The notes beneath the pieces are model-generated. The model was not told where the DNA came from. It made no database searches and was given only the letters and a program-made list of their open reading frames with translations. The translations under genes and the position numbers were made by a program. From Nonlabens sp. YIK11 (GTDB lineage: Bacteria > Bacteroidota > Bacteroidia > Flavobacteriales > Flavobacteriaceae): a stretch of DNA of 64,000 nt. Position 1 is the stretch's first letter; each line of letters opens with the position of its first letter. Shown here one piece after another: positions 17,776-26,529 of the stretch. The DNA lies in assembly GCF_001413925.1 (NCBI RefSeq), contig NZ_LBMJ01000001.1, positions 124,001 to 188,000 on the forward strand. The letters run 5' to 3'.

Positions 17776-19236
17776 TTACTCGTCCCACCAGACCGGTACG
17801 TTAATACTGTTGTCATTTGTTGCAGCGGCAGCGGTGCTGTAATTATCAGCATTCAAGGCGGCTTCCTCTGCAGGATAAGGCATTCTTACCGGAATTAAAC
17901 CGTTATTCAAGCTGGCAGAAACATTTTTCAACACAGGAAAACCTGTTCTTCTGTACTCAATCCAGCCTTCATAGCCATTGATCATGTTAGCAATCCATTT
18001 TTGGGTGATGATTTGCTGAATGGGATCATTACCATTAGCCGCATACGCACCTGTTGTAGTGAGATAGTCTGCTGGTAAAGGCGTATTCCAATATTCATAG
18101 GCTTGTGCCACGCCAGTTTCATATAACTCTTGAGCTGGTGCCGTGATGAGTCCCTTTTGAGCAGCTTCAGCTAAAAGAAAGTTAGTTTCCCATGCCGTCA
18201 TGTAATTGGCATCCAGCATTCCCGTATTTTCCCTAAAGATGGTGCCTGCAAGAGAATAATCTGCAAGACTTACTGAGGTGGAAGAGGCATCGATACCGTT
18301 GATCAATCCTTCAAAATCATCACCGTTACCATTGTTTGCTCGCGGTCTAAAAAGCACATTGATGCGATCATCATTCAAACCTTCCAGAACCTCTTCCATG
18401 GTTTCACTCATAACAAAGTTGTTGAAGTCACCAGCTCTCAACCGCGCCATACGGAAGTTGTTAGGCTCACCATCAGTAAAATTGAATACCGCATTTTGAT
18501 CGTTGGAACTAATGTAATTCTGTGCCGCATAAACAGCTTGTAATCTTGCGTTCACATTCTCTTTTGAAGAGATACGTACCAGTGCCTTTATCTTCAAACT
18601 ATTGGCAAATCGCACCCAAGCATCCAGATCGCCATTAAAAAGCACATCACCTTCTAATGCAATCGAACCGTTGTAAGCCTGAATGGCTGCAATACCTTTA
18701 TCCAGATTATCTAGAATTCCGTTTTCCTGGAGATAGATATCTTCTTGTAGATCATAAGCGGGTTGCACCGTGCCGTCCAGTCCTTTAAAAGCTTCTGTAT
18801 ACGGCACGTCTCCAAAAATATCTGTCAAGCCAGCGGTCATGTAAGCTTTGAAAATCAAAGCTGGTCCTTCATAAACCGCAAAGGCTGGTGTGGTTTGCGA
18901 CTGCTCGATAATGATTTCATTGTCTCTCAAATTCCTGTAAAAAATAGGCCATGGATCACCACCTAGTTGTGGACTTTTCAACGCATGGCGGTCAAAGAGA
19001 TTAAAATCCAGTGCAGTCAAGTGTTGGCTCAACAAACCACCAGCCACAAAACCTTCATAGGACATTTGCTCGCCGTAGTCGTAGATCACCTGTCTCAACA
19101 GCAAGCTGGGCTGTACGCTAACTGGAGCGTTAGGATTTGTATTTAATTCTTCAAAATCGTTGGTACAGGATACGATGGCCAGACCTAGAAAAGCCACCAT
19201 CATAAGGCTGTAATGTTTTATATGTTTCATCTTCAT
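17776..19236 (-). CDS. SusD/RagB-like outer-membrane lipoprotein (SusD-like_2 type)
   Basis: 486 residues with a lipoprotein signal (LAIVSC, Cys near residue 24), then FEELNTNPNAP, a start shared by many SusD-like proteins. Alpha-helical TPR-like content is suggested by repeated amphipathic stretches such as ALIFKAYMTAGLTDIFGDVPYTEAF, which is a clear family block. The C-terminal part has WIANMINGYEGWIEYRRTGFP, typical of the SusD-like_2 branch. It caps the SusC-like transporter encoded 66 bases upstream. Neighbouring genes make arsenosugars rather than degrade glycans, and no glycoside hydrolase is adjacent. Ligand unknown. Confidence 0.88.
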   Translation of the reverse strand: MKMKHIKHYSLMMVAFLGLAIVSCTNDFEELNTNPNAPVSVQPSLLLRQVIYDYGEQMSYEGFVAGGLLSQHLTALDFNLFDRHALKSPQLGGDPWPIFYRNLRDNEIIIEQSQTTPAFAVYEGPALIFKAYMTAGLTDIFGDVPYTEAFKGLDGTVQPAYDLQEDIYLQENGILDNLDKGIAAIQAYNGSIALEGDVLFNGDLDAWVRFANSLKIKALVRISSKENVNARLQAVYAAQNYISSNDQNAVFNFTDGEPNNFRMARLRAGDFNNFVMSETMEEVLEGLNDDRINVLFRPRANNGNGDDFEGLINGIDASSTSVSLADYSLAGTIFRENTGMLDANYMTAWETNFLLAEAAQKGLITAPAQELYETGVAQAYEYWNTPLPADYLTTTGAYAANGNDPIQQIITQKWIANMINGYEGWIEYRRTGFPVLKNVSASLNNGLIPVRMPYPAEEAALNADNYSTAAAATNDNSINVPVWWDE

Positions 19237-19254
19237 GGATGTATTATGGGTTGA

Positions 19255-19296
19255 GTTCGCTTTCGCGCCATGCCTGACGGCAGGCAGGAAAGCGAA
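19255..19296. repeat. palindrome copy split by a second palindromic element
   Basis: The left part GTTCGCTTTCGCG (19255-19267) and right part GAAAGCGAA (19288-19296) belong to the common palindrome. Between them sits about 20 bases containing GCCTG-ACGG-CAGGC, a second inverted repeat. A similar composite lies at 52623-52660. It is in the gap between the SusC and SusD genes. Confidence 0.85.
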
Positions 19297-19302
19297 AAAG
19301 TT

Positions 19303-22300
19303 TTAAAAATTGATGCCAGCTTTCAAACCGATGCTTCTTGTTGATGCATAGGACATGTCCTCGACACCATTGACGAAGCCTTGTCCTTGCACGGCCAGCT
19401 GCTCTGGATCAAAATGCGGAATCTCACTAAAGGCAAACAAGTTTCTACCTATCAATGAAATACGCAAGTCTGCACCATCGCCGAAGATGCCGAAAGCACC
19501 TTCCTTCAATTCAAAATTGTAGCCTATAGAGAACTGACGCAATTTCAAATAACTGGCATCGTACACATTGTTCTCTTCATGGTTACGGTCATAAAACTGA
19601 CGGTAATAACTCTCTGCAGTGACCGCTGTGGTGTTTTGAACATACACTGGATTCTGCGCCGTTCCTGTATTGACTACGCCATCGGCAACAATTCCAGCTT
19701 CTGGCCTAAACGAGGTGTCGTTCAACTGGCCGCCAACAGCACCTAGGGCTAGCGTTCGTGAAACTAAAATCCCACCTTGTCTCCAGTCCAACAAGAACGA
19801 TGCATCAAAGTTTTTGTATTGGAATGAATTGGTCAACCCTACAGTGAAATCTGCATTGTAGTTACCTAATTTTTTAAGTTCTGGATCTGCGATAAAACGA
19901 CCTGCTGGAGTCAAAATAAACTCGCCGACTTCATTGCGCGTGTAACCGGTTCCATATAAATCGCCCACGCGACCGCCTTCTTCTACTTGATGAAAAACGG
20001 TCTGGTCGGCATTGTCATAGACTCTGGAAAAGCCCAAAGTCAAACGACCATCTTCCTGTGGCAGGCTCTCAACAATGGCTCTACTGCTGGCAAAATTCAC
20101 GGTGGAACTCCACTGGAAATTGGCATTTTGAACAGGAATGGCGTTCAAAATAATTTCGACCCCTTGATTTCTAACCGAACCACCATTGACTACCTGCTGG
20201 CTAAATCCTGATGAGATGGCAATAGGCAAGGAAAGAATCTGGTCATCTGTCACGGCATTGTAATAGGTGAAATCAAGGTTCAATCGCTGTTTAAGCAAAC
20301 GCACATCAAAACCTAACTCGATGCTAGAGGTCGTCTCTGGCTTCAAATTGGCATTTGGGATAAAATCCTGGTTGGTAAACGTAGGCTGTGAGTTTACAGG
20401 CGTTTGCGACAGGAAAGTTCCTTGAGTCTGGTACGGATTGGTATCGTTACCAACCTCTGCATAACTCGCGCGTATTTTGGCAAAATCAATGACTCTAGGG
20501 AGTTCAACTACGTTGCTCAATATAAAACTGGTCGATATGGACGGATAAAAGAACGAAGTATTATCTGCCGTGAATGGGGTTGCGAGAGCGCTGGACCAGT
20601 CGTTACGGGCTGTGATGTCTAGATAGAGGAAATTTTTGTAGCCTGCTTTCGCGAAAGCGTACAAACTATTAATCCTTTTCTCTGAAGTAAAGCCAAAGGT
20701 TTCAATCGGGCTCGCTGCATTGTTCAAGGAGAAAATTCCTGGTTGCGCAAGGCTAGTGGTCTGTACTTGGGTGGTTTGTGCCGTCTGGTTCAAACGATTC
20801 CCACCAACACTGGCATCAAAACTAATGTCTCCAAATTGCTTTTTATAATTGAGCAGGAAATCTGTGTTGATCTCACGGTAGAAAACATCATGCTCTGCAT
20901 AGGCTCCATTTCTAAACCTGTTGGAAGAATAGTTGCGCAGGAAACGTCGCTTCTCATTGCTGTAATCCATACCAGATCGTATGGTTGCGGTTAGCTCTGG
21001 AGTTAGCTTTCGCGAAAGCGATATGTTTCCAAAAAGCCTGTCACGACCAAAGCTGTTGCGGTTTTCTTTAAGTATGAAATAGGGATTGTCAAAAAACGTA
21101 TAGTTGAACGAGTACTGCTGCACGCCTTCCAATCCAGGCTGCCAGTAGTCACGCAAACTGTCAATGTTTAAAGAACGTGGTCCCCAAGCGACCAGTGAGT
21201 AGTTGACATTCTCACTACCATAACCGTTGGACGGTCTGTTGTCTGATGCACTATTCACATAGTTGATGCTAGCGTTGATTCTTGTACGGTCGCTAGGCCT
21301 AAAATTAAGTTTTGCAGCAACGGTTTGACGGTCCAGATTGACACCAGGAATGATGCTCTCGCTGCGCAGGTCTGTAAAGCTCAATCGATAGTCTCCTTTT
21401 TCAAAACCATTACTTACCGATATATTGTTGATGGCCGTGTAACCGGTCTCATAGAAATCCTTCAAATTATCTGGATGGCTCACAAAAGGTGTAGGCGTGA
21501 TGTCCAGACCACTGTATAAAGCGGTATCACCACCGCGAACTACCGTTCCATCTGGCAAAGTCACTGGACTATCAAATTGTGGGATCAACGTACCTTGATC
21601 CAGTCGTGGTCCCCAAGAATAGGAGATGTTATCATTGATACCACCACCTAAACCATCCACGTATTCAAACTGACCGCTGTTTCCCTGACCAAATTCATTC
21701 TGAAATTCTGGGAGTTTAAAAGCACTATCCACAAAGAAGCTGGTATTATATGAAACACCCAATCCTCTTTTTTTGCCGCCGCTTTTAGTTTCTATAATGA
21801 TGGCTCCATTGGCAGCTCTTGTGCCGTAAAGTGCTGCGGCTGCAGGTCCTTTAAGTACAGATACACTGGCGATGTCATCCTGGTTGATCTCACCTGCTCC
21901 ATTCCCAAAATCTACTTCTTGAAAACCAGCTGCGGCTTCGTTTGTAAAATTGAAAACCGAGTTGTTATTGACTGGCGTTCCATCCACGATAAATAACGGA
22001 TTGTTGTTTGAGAAACTCGCCTCGCCACGTATGGTTATTTTAGACGAAGAACCAACGCCTGTCGCGCCAGGTGTTACGGTAATACCAGCCACCTTGCCTT
22101 GAAGGTTATCAACCAGATTGACCGACTTTACTTCCTGAATATCTTCTGTATCCAAGGTTTGTACGGCATAGCCCAGTTCTCGTTCTTCACGTTTGATACC
22201 TAAAGCTGTAATCACAACCTCATCCAGCGCATCGCCTTCTTGTAGAGTGATGTTCAAAACAGTAGCATTGTTAACTGGAACCGTCTGGCTTTGGTAGCCT

Positions 22301-22512
22301 ATGTATGAAAATACCAGAACCGCATCATTAGCTACGGTAATGGAATACCTTCCATCTACACTAGTTGTCGTACCGTTTTCAGTACCGCGCTCTGCAACGT
22401 TTGCAAAGGCTATGGGATTTCCTGTCACATCATTGACGGTTCCCGTAATTGTAATTTGCGCCCAACTCGTGATACAACACAGCAGGAGCATGACAAGAGT
22501 AATTCTCTTCAT
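19303..22512 (-). CDS. SusC/RagA-like TonB-dependent outer-membrane transporter
   Basis: 1069 residues. A signal peptide (about 1-19) is followed by a carboxypeptidase-regulatory-like domain (ITITGTVNDVTGNPIAFANV, residues about 20-95). The plug domain follows (DEVVITALGIKREERELGYAVQTL, then DNLQGKVAGI...ITIRGEASF), then a long beta-barrel ending in a C-terminal Phe. It forms the barrel for the SusD-like lid. Two palindrome copies lie in the barrel region, encoding YAFAKAG (20645) and ISLSRKL (21006). It starts 49 bases after the glycosyltransferase gene, so it appears to belong to the arsenosugar transcript. The imported compound is unknown; an organoarsenical or a phosphorylated sugar is a hypothesis only. 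Confidence 0.9.
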   Translation of the reverse strand: MKRITLVMLLLCCITSWAQITITGTVNDVTGNPIAFANVAERGTENGTTTSVDGRYSITVANDAVLVFSYIGYQSQTVPVNNATVLNITLQEGDALDEVVITALGIKREERELGYAVQTLDTEDIQEVKSVNLVDNLQGKVAGITVTPGATGVGSSSKITIRGEASFSNNNPLFIVDGTPVNNNSVFNFTNEAAAGFQEVDFGNGAGEINQDDIASVSVLKGPAAAALYGTRAANGAIIIETKSGGKKRGLGVSYNTSFFVDSAFKLPEFQNEFGQGNSGQFEYVDGLGGGINDNISYSWGPRLDQGTLIPQFDSPVTLPDGTVVRGGDTALYSGLDITPTPFVSHPDNLKDFYETGYTAINNISVSNGFEKGDYRLSFTDLRSESIIPGVNLDRQTVAAKLNFRPSDRTRINASINYVNSASDNRPSNGYGSENVNYSLVAWGPRSLNIDSLRDYWQPGLEGVQQYSFNYTFFDNPYFILKENRNSFGRDRLFGNISLSRKLTPELTATIRSGMDYSNEKRRFLRNYSSNRFRNGAYAEHDVFYREINTDFLLNYKKQFGDISFDASVGGNRLNQTAQTTQVQTTSLAQPGIFSLNNAASPIETFGFTSEKRINSLYAFAKAGYKNFLYLDITARNDWSSALATPFTADNTSFFYPSISTSFILSNVVELPRVIDFAKIRASYAEVGNDTNPYQTQGTFLSQTPVNSQPTFTNQDFIPNANLKPETTSSIELGFDVRLLKQRLNLDFTYYNAVTDDQILSLPIAISSGFSQQVVNGGSVRNQGVEIILNAIPVQNANFQWSSTVNFASSRAIVESLPQEDGRLTLGFSRVYDNADQTVFHQVEEGGRVGDLYGTGYTRNEVGEFILTPAGRFIADPELKKLGNYNADFTVGLTNSFQYKNFDASFLLDWRQGGILVSRTLALGAVGGQLNDTSFRPEAGIVADGVVNTGTAQNPVYVQNTTAVTAESYYRQFYDRNHEENNVYDASYLKLRQFSIGYNFELKEGAFGIFGDGADLRISLIGRNLFAFSEIPHFDPEQLAVQGQGFVNGVEDMSYASTRSIGLKAGINF

Positions 22513-22561
22513 GTAATCAATAAAAAAAGTGAAATAAAAACCCTGATTAGGGTAACGAATC

Positions 22562-23248
22562 TTAAGCTGCGATAGAGATAGGCGAGCCTTTGTTCAATGG
22601 TGATTCCAGAGGAACTGATTCGGTATTTGAGAATTCTAAAGAGAATGTGATAGACTTAAAAGTAAGTGTTTCAAGAATGAGTTGTGCCAGGTGCCATCTT
22701 AGATCCTTTCCCTTGAAAAGCTGCTGGATATCATCCTCATGATCTAAGTCATGAAGGTGTTCCAGTACATCGACTGATTGAGACTGCCGTTCCAGCAGCT
22801 CCATATAACTTGTTGCCAGATGAGCGGTTTGCCATGGTAAGTTTTCAAAACTAATCGCATCAAAAGATGAGGCGTGGATACCCATCAAATAAAAACCACC
22901 ATCCAGCGATGGACCGTTGACCGCTTTACCATGATTCAGTGAATCTGCAGCTCTTAAAAGATGGTCGCAGGAAAGCTGTGGTGTGTCGTTACCTACACAA
23001 ATAACTTGATCGTATCCCTTTTTGAATACCTTTTGAATGGCATTTGAAAATCGCTTACCAAACCCAATACCTTCTTGTTCCTTCTCTGTAAAATGGAAGT
23101 AATCCAGACCACTCTTTTCCACCTGCTGAATGACTCTACTGTTCAAAACATCCATCAATTGCTGGTTAGCAGCAAGTGATTTGTATTGAGCATCTGCCTC
23201 TGCATTTTGTGCAAAGATGAGAATAGCAGTATTTGAGTGACTTGTAAT
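22562..23248 (-). CDS. TIGR04282-type (DUF2064) glycosyltransferase, arsenosugar-associated; probable non-ATG start
   Basis: Family member with the GNDTPQL and NGPSLDGGFYLMGI motifs of DUF2064 proteins, which have a nucleotide-sugar transferase-like fold. These are annotated as arsenosugar biosynthesis glycosyltransferases when next to arsS and arsM. The first conventional starts (TTG 23158, ATG 23155) would remove the N-terminal strand. Upstream codons in the same frame read NTAILIFAQNAEADAQYKSL, which is conserved N-terminal family sequence. The frame is open back to a TAA about 42 bases above 23248 and contains no ATG, GTG or TTG there. I therefore place the start at ATT 23248, with ATC 23251 as an alternative, giving about 228 residues. 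A start-codon mutation or sequencing error is the other explanation. Confidence 0.72.
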   Translation of the reverse strand: MTSHSNTAILIFAQNAEADAQYKSLAANQQLMDVLNSRVIQQVEKSGLDYFHFTEKEQEGIGFGKRFSNAIQKVFKKGYDQVICVGNDTPQLSCDHLLRAADSLNHGKAVNGPSLDGGFYLMGIHASSFDAISFENLPWQTAHLATSYMELLERQSQSVDVLEHLHDLDHEDDIQQLFKGKDLRWHLAQLILETLTFKSITFSLEFSNTESVPLESPLNKGSPISIAA

Positions 23249-23295
23249 GATCTTAGGAACTAGGATTAGAGATGAAATATACTTTTATTCATGTT

Positions 23296-24264
23296 CTAAC
23301 AGCAACCGCCACCATCATAATGGTAAGTGGACTCGCTAAAATAGATATCGTCACGGCCCAAATCCTTTAGTGCTTGTGCTGTTTTATCACAAATAGCTAA
23401 TGGTTGATTCTTTAACAACACATGTCCCTTTCCGTCATCAAACTGGCGATCGTCACCATAGTAAATAGCGGCTTTACCGGTAAAGATGCAAGGTCCATCT
23501 TCTGGCATGGGATCCTTTATCGCTGCCACCTCAATGGATTCAATGTAGATCAGTTCGTCTGTAGGGTAATTTTTAGGATCCAGAATACGATACGGTTTGC
23601 GCGCTCTTATTTCAATGGTTCCAAAGCCTACATCTGTCAAGGCTTTTACATATTGATCGATAGGCAATGAACCGCTTAAGCATAAAGCTCGTAGGCGGTC
23701 GTCATTTCTTAAAGCATCGTTCATTTCCTGCTCGCATGTTGGGTCGCTCATGACCAATCTACCATGAGGTTTTAAGACACGGTACATCTCTTCAATTGCC
23801 TTTTTCAAATCTTCCTCCTTAAAAATATTAAACAGGCAGTTTTGAGCAGCGACATCAATGGAATTATCAGCTACAGGAAGGTTTAAAGCATCGCCTTTGT
23901 GAAGTTCTACGAACTCACTTTTGAACCACGGATTTTCCTCTTCGGCGATTTTGAAATTTTTGCGGGATGCCTCGAGCATTTCTGGAACCACGTCAACACC
24001 TACAACACCACCTTTTTGTCTAGAGAAATAGGCAAACTGCAACAGTTCCATACCACCACCAACGCCTACGTATAGTATTCTAGGACTGTTTCCTAAATCG
24101 CGCGCATGCACGGTAGAACCACAACCGTAATTCATTTCCTGCATGATCTTAGGAATCTTGAGACCAGGCAATTCCCAAACAGGATTGGTCGTACAACACA
24201 GCCCAACATCGGGCACCAATGCGGCATCTCTATAAAGTTCTTCAGTAGCGTTTAGGTAGCTCAT
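23296..24264 (-). CDS. arsM: arsenosugar-type arsenite methyltransferase
   Basis: 322-residue SAM-dependent methyltransferase. The SAM-binding motif is ILYVGVGGGMELLQFA near residue 65, with acidic motif VGVDVVPEML and DALNLPVADNSID later. Cysteine pairs that could bind trivalent arsenic are GLCCTTN (Cys23-Cys24), YGCG and the C-terminal GGGCC, with DPTCEQE in the middle. The length and the C-terminal extension match the ArsM subgroup found beside ArsS. It would methylate arsenite to dimethylarsenic species used for arsenosugar assembly. It lies 59 bases after arsS with a palindrome in the gap, and about 45 bases before the glycosyltransferase start. Substrate is inferred from family and neighbours. 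Confidence 0.85.
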   Translation of the reverse strand: MSYLNATEELYRDAALVPDVGLCCTTNPVWELPGLKIPKIMQEMNYGCGSTVHARDLGNSPRILYVGVGGGMELLQFAYFSRQKGGVVGVDVVPEMLEASRKNFKIAEEENPWFKSEFVELHKGDALNLPVADNSIDVAAQNCLFNIFKEEDLKKAIEEMYRVLKPHGRLVMSDPTCEQEMNDALRNDDRLRALCLSGSLPIDQYVKALTDVGFGTIEIRARKPYRILDPKNYPTDELIYIESIEVAAIKDPMPEDGPCIFTGKAAIYYGDDRQFDDGKGHVLLKNQPLAICDKTAQALKDLGRDDIYFSESTYHYDGGGCC

Positions 24265-24287
24265 GGTTTAGGAAATTTGTTGGTTTG

Positions 24288-24309
24288 TTTCGCTTTCGCG
24301 AAAGCGAAA
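24288..24309. repeat. palindrome copy between arsS and arsM
   Basis: A 22-base perfect palindrome with TTTC and GAAA flanks, filling a third of the arsS-arsM spacer. Confidence 0.95.
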
Positions 24310-24323
24310 TAAAAATAAATTAT

Positions 24324-25397
24324 TTAATTGGTTACAACACCTTGACAACTGCTTCCCGCACCAGCCGTACAGCCATAACAGTGTTGGGAAATCTGAATCT
24401 TACGGTCGTTGAGAAGGTCCTCATTGTAATCCTTGATGTGCTGGATCTTGTTATCCACTTTCAAATCAAGCATCTGGTTAAAATCGCAATCGTACAACCA
24501 ACCATCCCAAGAAATGGAAATGGTATTGGTACACATGACATTTTGAACCGCTGCCGGGTTGTAGGCCTCTACCAGCGCATACATATAGTCCTCGTAATTT
24601 TCACTGGCCACTAGATAATCCAGAAATCTTGCGATAGGTAGATTGGTAATCGCAAAAAGGTTGTGAAAGTGAATCCCGAAATCTTCCATCAAGGCGGCTT
24701 TCATTTCCTTTTCCATACTGGCTTGATCACCGGGCAGATAAGCGCCGCTAGGATTGTAAACTAAATCAAGTCTCAAGTCGCTGTCTGGCATGCCGTAGCC
24801 ACGTTCATTGAGTTCTTGTAGAGCTTTAATGGATTTATCAAAAACTCCATCACCACGCTGCTTGTCGGTTTTTCCCTTAGTCCAGTGCGGCATGGAAGAA
24901 ACGACGTGAATGTTGTGCTTTTTGAAAAAGTCTGGCAAATCGTGATACTTGGGATTTGCCCTTATAATGGTCAAGTTTGATCTAACGATGAAGTCTTGGA
25001 TTCCAGCTTTAGCAGCTTCTTCCACAAACCAGCGGAAATCTGGATTCATCTCTGGCGCGCCACCGGTAAGGTCCAGCGTGTGCGCTTCAGTGGTTTTGAT
25101 CACGTCCAGGATTTGCCTCATGGTATCGCGGGTCATGATCTCCTTACGATCTGGTCCAGCGTCCACGTGACAGTGCGCACAAACCTGGTTGCACATATAA
25201 CCTACATTGACCTGAAGAATTTCCAGCTTTTTAGGGCGCAAGGGAAACTGATTTGTTTCCTTGATCTTTTTAGCAAAAGATGGCAACTCACCATCTGAAA
25301 ACGGTTCGCCGTTCAGGATTTCAAGTTGCTTATTGATATTTGCGAGGTCTGAATCTCGTTTGTGAAGGGATTTCTTGGTATTAACTGCTACACTCAT
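24324..25397 (-). CDS. arsS: arsenosugar biosynthesis radical SAM protein
   Basis: Start taken at the ATG at 25397; an earlier TTG at 25433 is less likely. The radical SAM cluster motif is YMCNQVCAHCHVDAG (CxxxCxxC), followed by TLDLTGGAPEMNPDFRWFVEEA. The C-terminus carries the Cys-rich tail CYGCTAGAGSSCQG, which defines the ArsS branch; some relatives have selenocysteine there, but this one has Cys. ArsS is thought to add a 5'-deoxyadenosyl group to dimethylarsenic to form the dimethylarsinoyl-deoxyadenosine precursor of arsenosugars. First gene of the tight arsS-arsM-glycosyltransferase run. 357 residues. Confidence 0.9.
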   Translation of the reverse strand: MSVAVNTKKSLHKRDSDLANINKQLEILNGEPFSDGELPSFAKKIKETNQFPLRPKKLEILQVNVGYMCNQVCAHCHVDAGPDRKEIMTRDTMRQILDVIKTTEAHTLDLTGGAPEMNPDFRWFVEEAAKAGIQDFIVRSNLTIIRANPKYHDLPDFFKKHNIHVVSSMPHWTKGKTDKQRGDGVFDKSIKALQELNERGYGMPDSDLRLDLVYNPSGAYLPGDQASMEKEMKAALMEDFGIHFHNLFAITNLPIARFLDYLVASENYEDYMYALVEAYNPAAVQNVMCTNTISISWDGWLYDCDFNQMLDLKVDNKIQHIKDYNEDLLNDRKIQISQHCYGCTAGAGSSCQGVVTN

Positions 25398-25433
25398 GCG
25401 TGTGTTTCTAGTTTTAATATTGATGTTGTCCAA

Positions 25434-25756
25434 AGGACATTACATAATTACGATAAAAATGTCATTGAAGTTTTGCAATGACCCTGCCATTATAGTTTAA
25501 AATCCTATTCTGGTCTGTAAACCAATTCTCTAGCGCTTATGATCTGAGCAAAAACAGATCTTACTATGAAACGTTAGTCATTAATGATGGATGATCTTTA
25601 CATTCCAAGGAAATTCTTTGATGGACTGGCTCAAAGAAACCACACTTACATAACAAGAAGATCCATTATATAAGCGTGTCTTCAGATGCGCTGTAAAGCT
25701 TATGAAATGCTGTGTTAAAAAATCACTGGGTATGATTTGCAAGAATCTCAACGATC
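25434..25756. other. non-coding gap upstream of arsS
   Basis: About 320 bases with no open frame I can support on either strand and no palindrome copy. It probably holds the arsS promoter, but I find no exact TAnnTTTG box on the minus strand. No inverted repeat typical of an ArsR operator was recognised. Confidence 0.4.
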
Positions 25757-26092
25757 TTACATTTCCAGCTTGTTGACCTTATTCATCATCTGGACACCGT
25801 GAACTAAGGTAGCGCCGCCTTTTATAGCACCAGCAACGTGAATGGCTTCCATCATTTGTTCCTTAGTCACACCTCTTTTTAATGTGTCGCTGGTATAAGC
25901 ATCGATACAATATGGACATTGAACGGCGTGCGAAACAGCTAGTGCTATAAGCGATTTTTCCCTTGCGGTAAGTTCTCCTTCTTCAAAAACGCTCCCGTAG
26001 TAGTCAAAAAATTTGGTTCCCAATTCCTCGCTCCACTCAGTGATCTTACCAAATTTTCTTAAGTCTTTTGGGTCGTAATAGGTCTTATCCAT
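25757..26092 (-). CDS. AhpD-like carboxymuconolactone decarboxylase family protein, arsenosugar-associated
   Basis: 111-residue helical protein with the CMD/AhpD redox motif QCPYCIDAYTSD (CxxC followed by Asp/Tyr) near residue 58, preceded by LIALAVSHAV. Proteins of this exact type are commonly encoded beside arsS and are described as arsenosugar-associated peroxidase-like proteins; the pair of cysteines could reduce peroxides or handle thiol-bound arsenic. It is in the same orientation as arsS but separated by 320 bases, so it may have its own transcript. Confidence 0.82.
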   Translation of the reverse strand: MDKTYYDPKDLRKFGKITEWSEELGTKFFDYYGSVFEEGELTAREKSLIALAVSHAVQCPYCIDAYTSDTLKRGVTKEQMMEAIHVAGAIKGGATLVHGVQMMNKVNKLEM

Positions 26093-26127
26093 GTCTTTGT
26101 ATTTTGCTGGACAATTTACGATAATGC

Positions 26128-26145
26128 CGCTTTCGCGAAAGCGAA
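26128..26145. repeat. palindrome copy in the divergent promoter region 26093-26277
   Basis: Exact core at 26129-26142, about 35 bases upstream of the AhpD-like gene and 130 bases upstream of the small membrane protein gene. Confidence 0.95.
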
Positions 26146-26277
26146 CTCTTCTTAAAATCCTATAATTCTATTCTTCATGTAGGTGTTAAGCGCTTGCATG
26201 TGCTTTCATTAAAAATCAGTTAAACGCGTGAACGACTAGAGTTGATTCTTATACATTTACCCAAAAATCAACCATAT

Positions 26278-26463
26278 ATGATCAAGATATTAGGATTAAT
26301 CATGACTGTAGGCGGTGCGATCGCCCTAATTTTAGGAACCTTATCTGCCTTTGGTAGTCTTGCGTTGGGAGCTGGCCAGTGGCCGTCCATTATTTTAGGA
26401 GTTATCTTCTTTTTTGCAGGAATTTCCCTAATCAAGTACCGTAAGGATACCGATCAGGTCTAG
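26278..26463 (+). CDS. small membrane protein (61 aa)
   Basis: Start at ATG 26278 (MIKILGLIMTVGG); an upstream TTG at 26242 would add a hydrophilic stretch before the first membrane segment and is unlikely. Two hydrophobic helices (about residues 2-30 and 35-52) are joined by a short loop GAGQWPS, and the tail KYRKDTDQV is charged. I do not recognise a family. It is a lone gene followed at once by a strong terminator, which supports expression. Confidence 0.65.
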   Translation: MIKILGLIMTVGGAIALILGTLSAFGSLALGAGQWPSIILGVIFFFAGISLIKYRKDTDQV

Positions 26464-26475
26464 TCCATTTTTACC

Positions 26476-26514
26476 ATAAAAAAAGCCGCATCCATGGATG
26501 CGGCTTTTTATTTT
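26476..26514. terminator. strong bidirectional terminator
   Basis: A perfect inverted repeat, AAAAAGCCGCATCC with GGATGCGGCTTTTT, bounded by A and T runs. It serves both the small membrane protein gene and the minus-strand amylase operon that ends at 26530. Confidence 0.92.
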
Positions 26515-26529
26515 GTGATATGTCCTAAA

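Noticed and set aside
26242..26277. Upstream TTG start for the small membrane protein
   Set aside because: The added segment is hydrophilic and precedes the first membrane helix; the ATG at 26278 gives the natural N-terminus.
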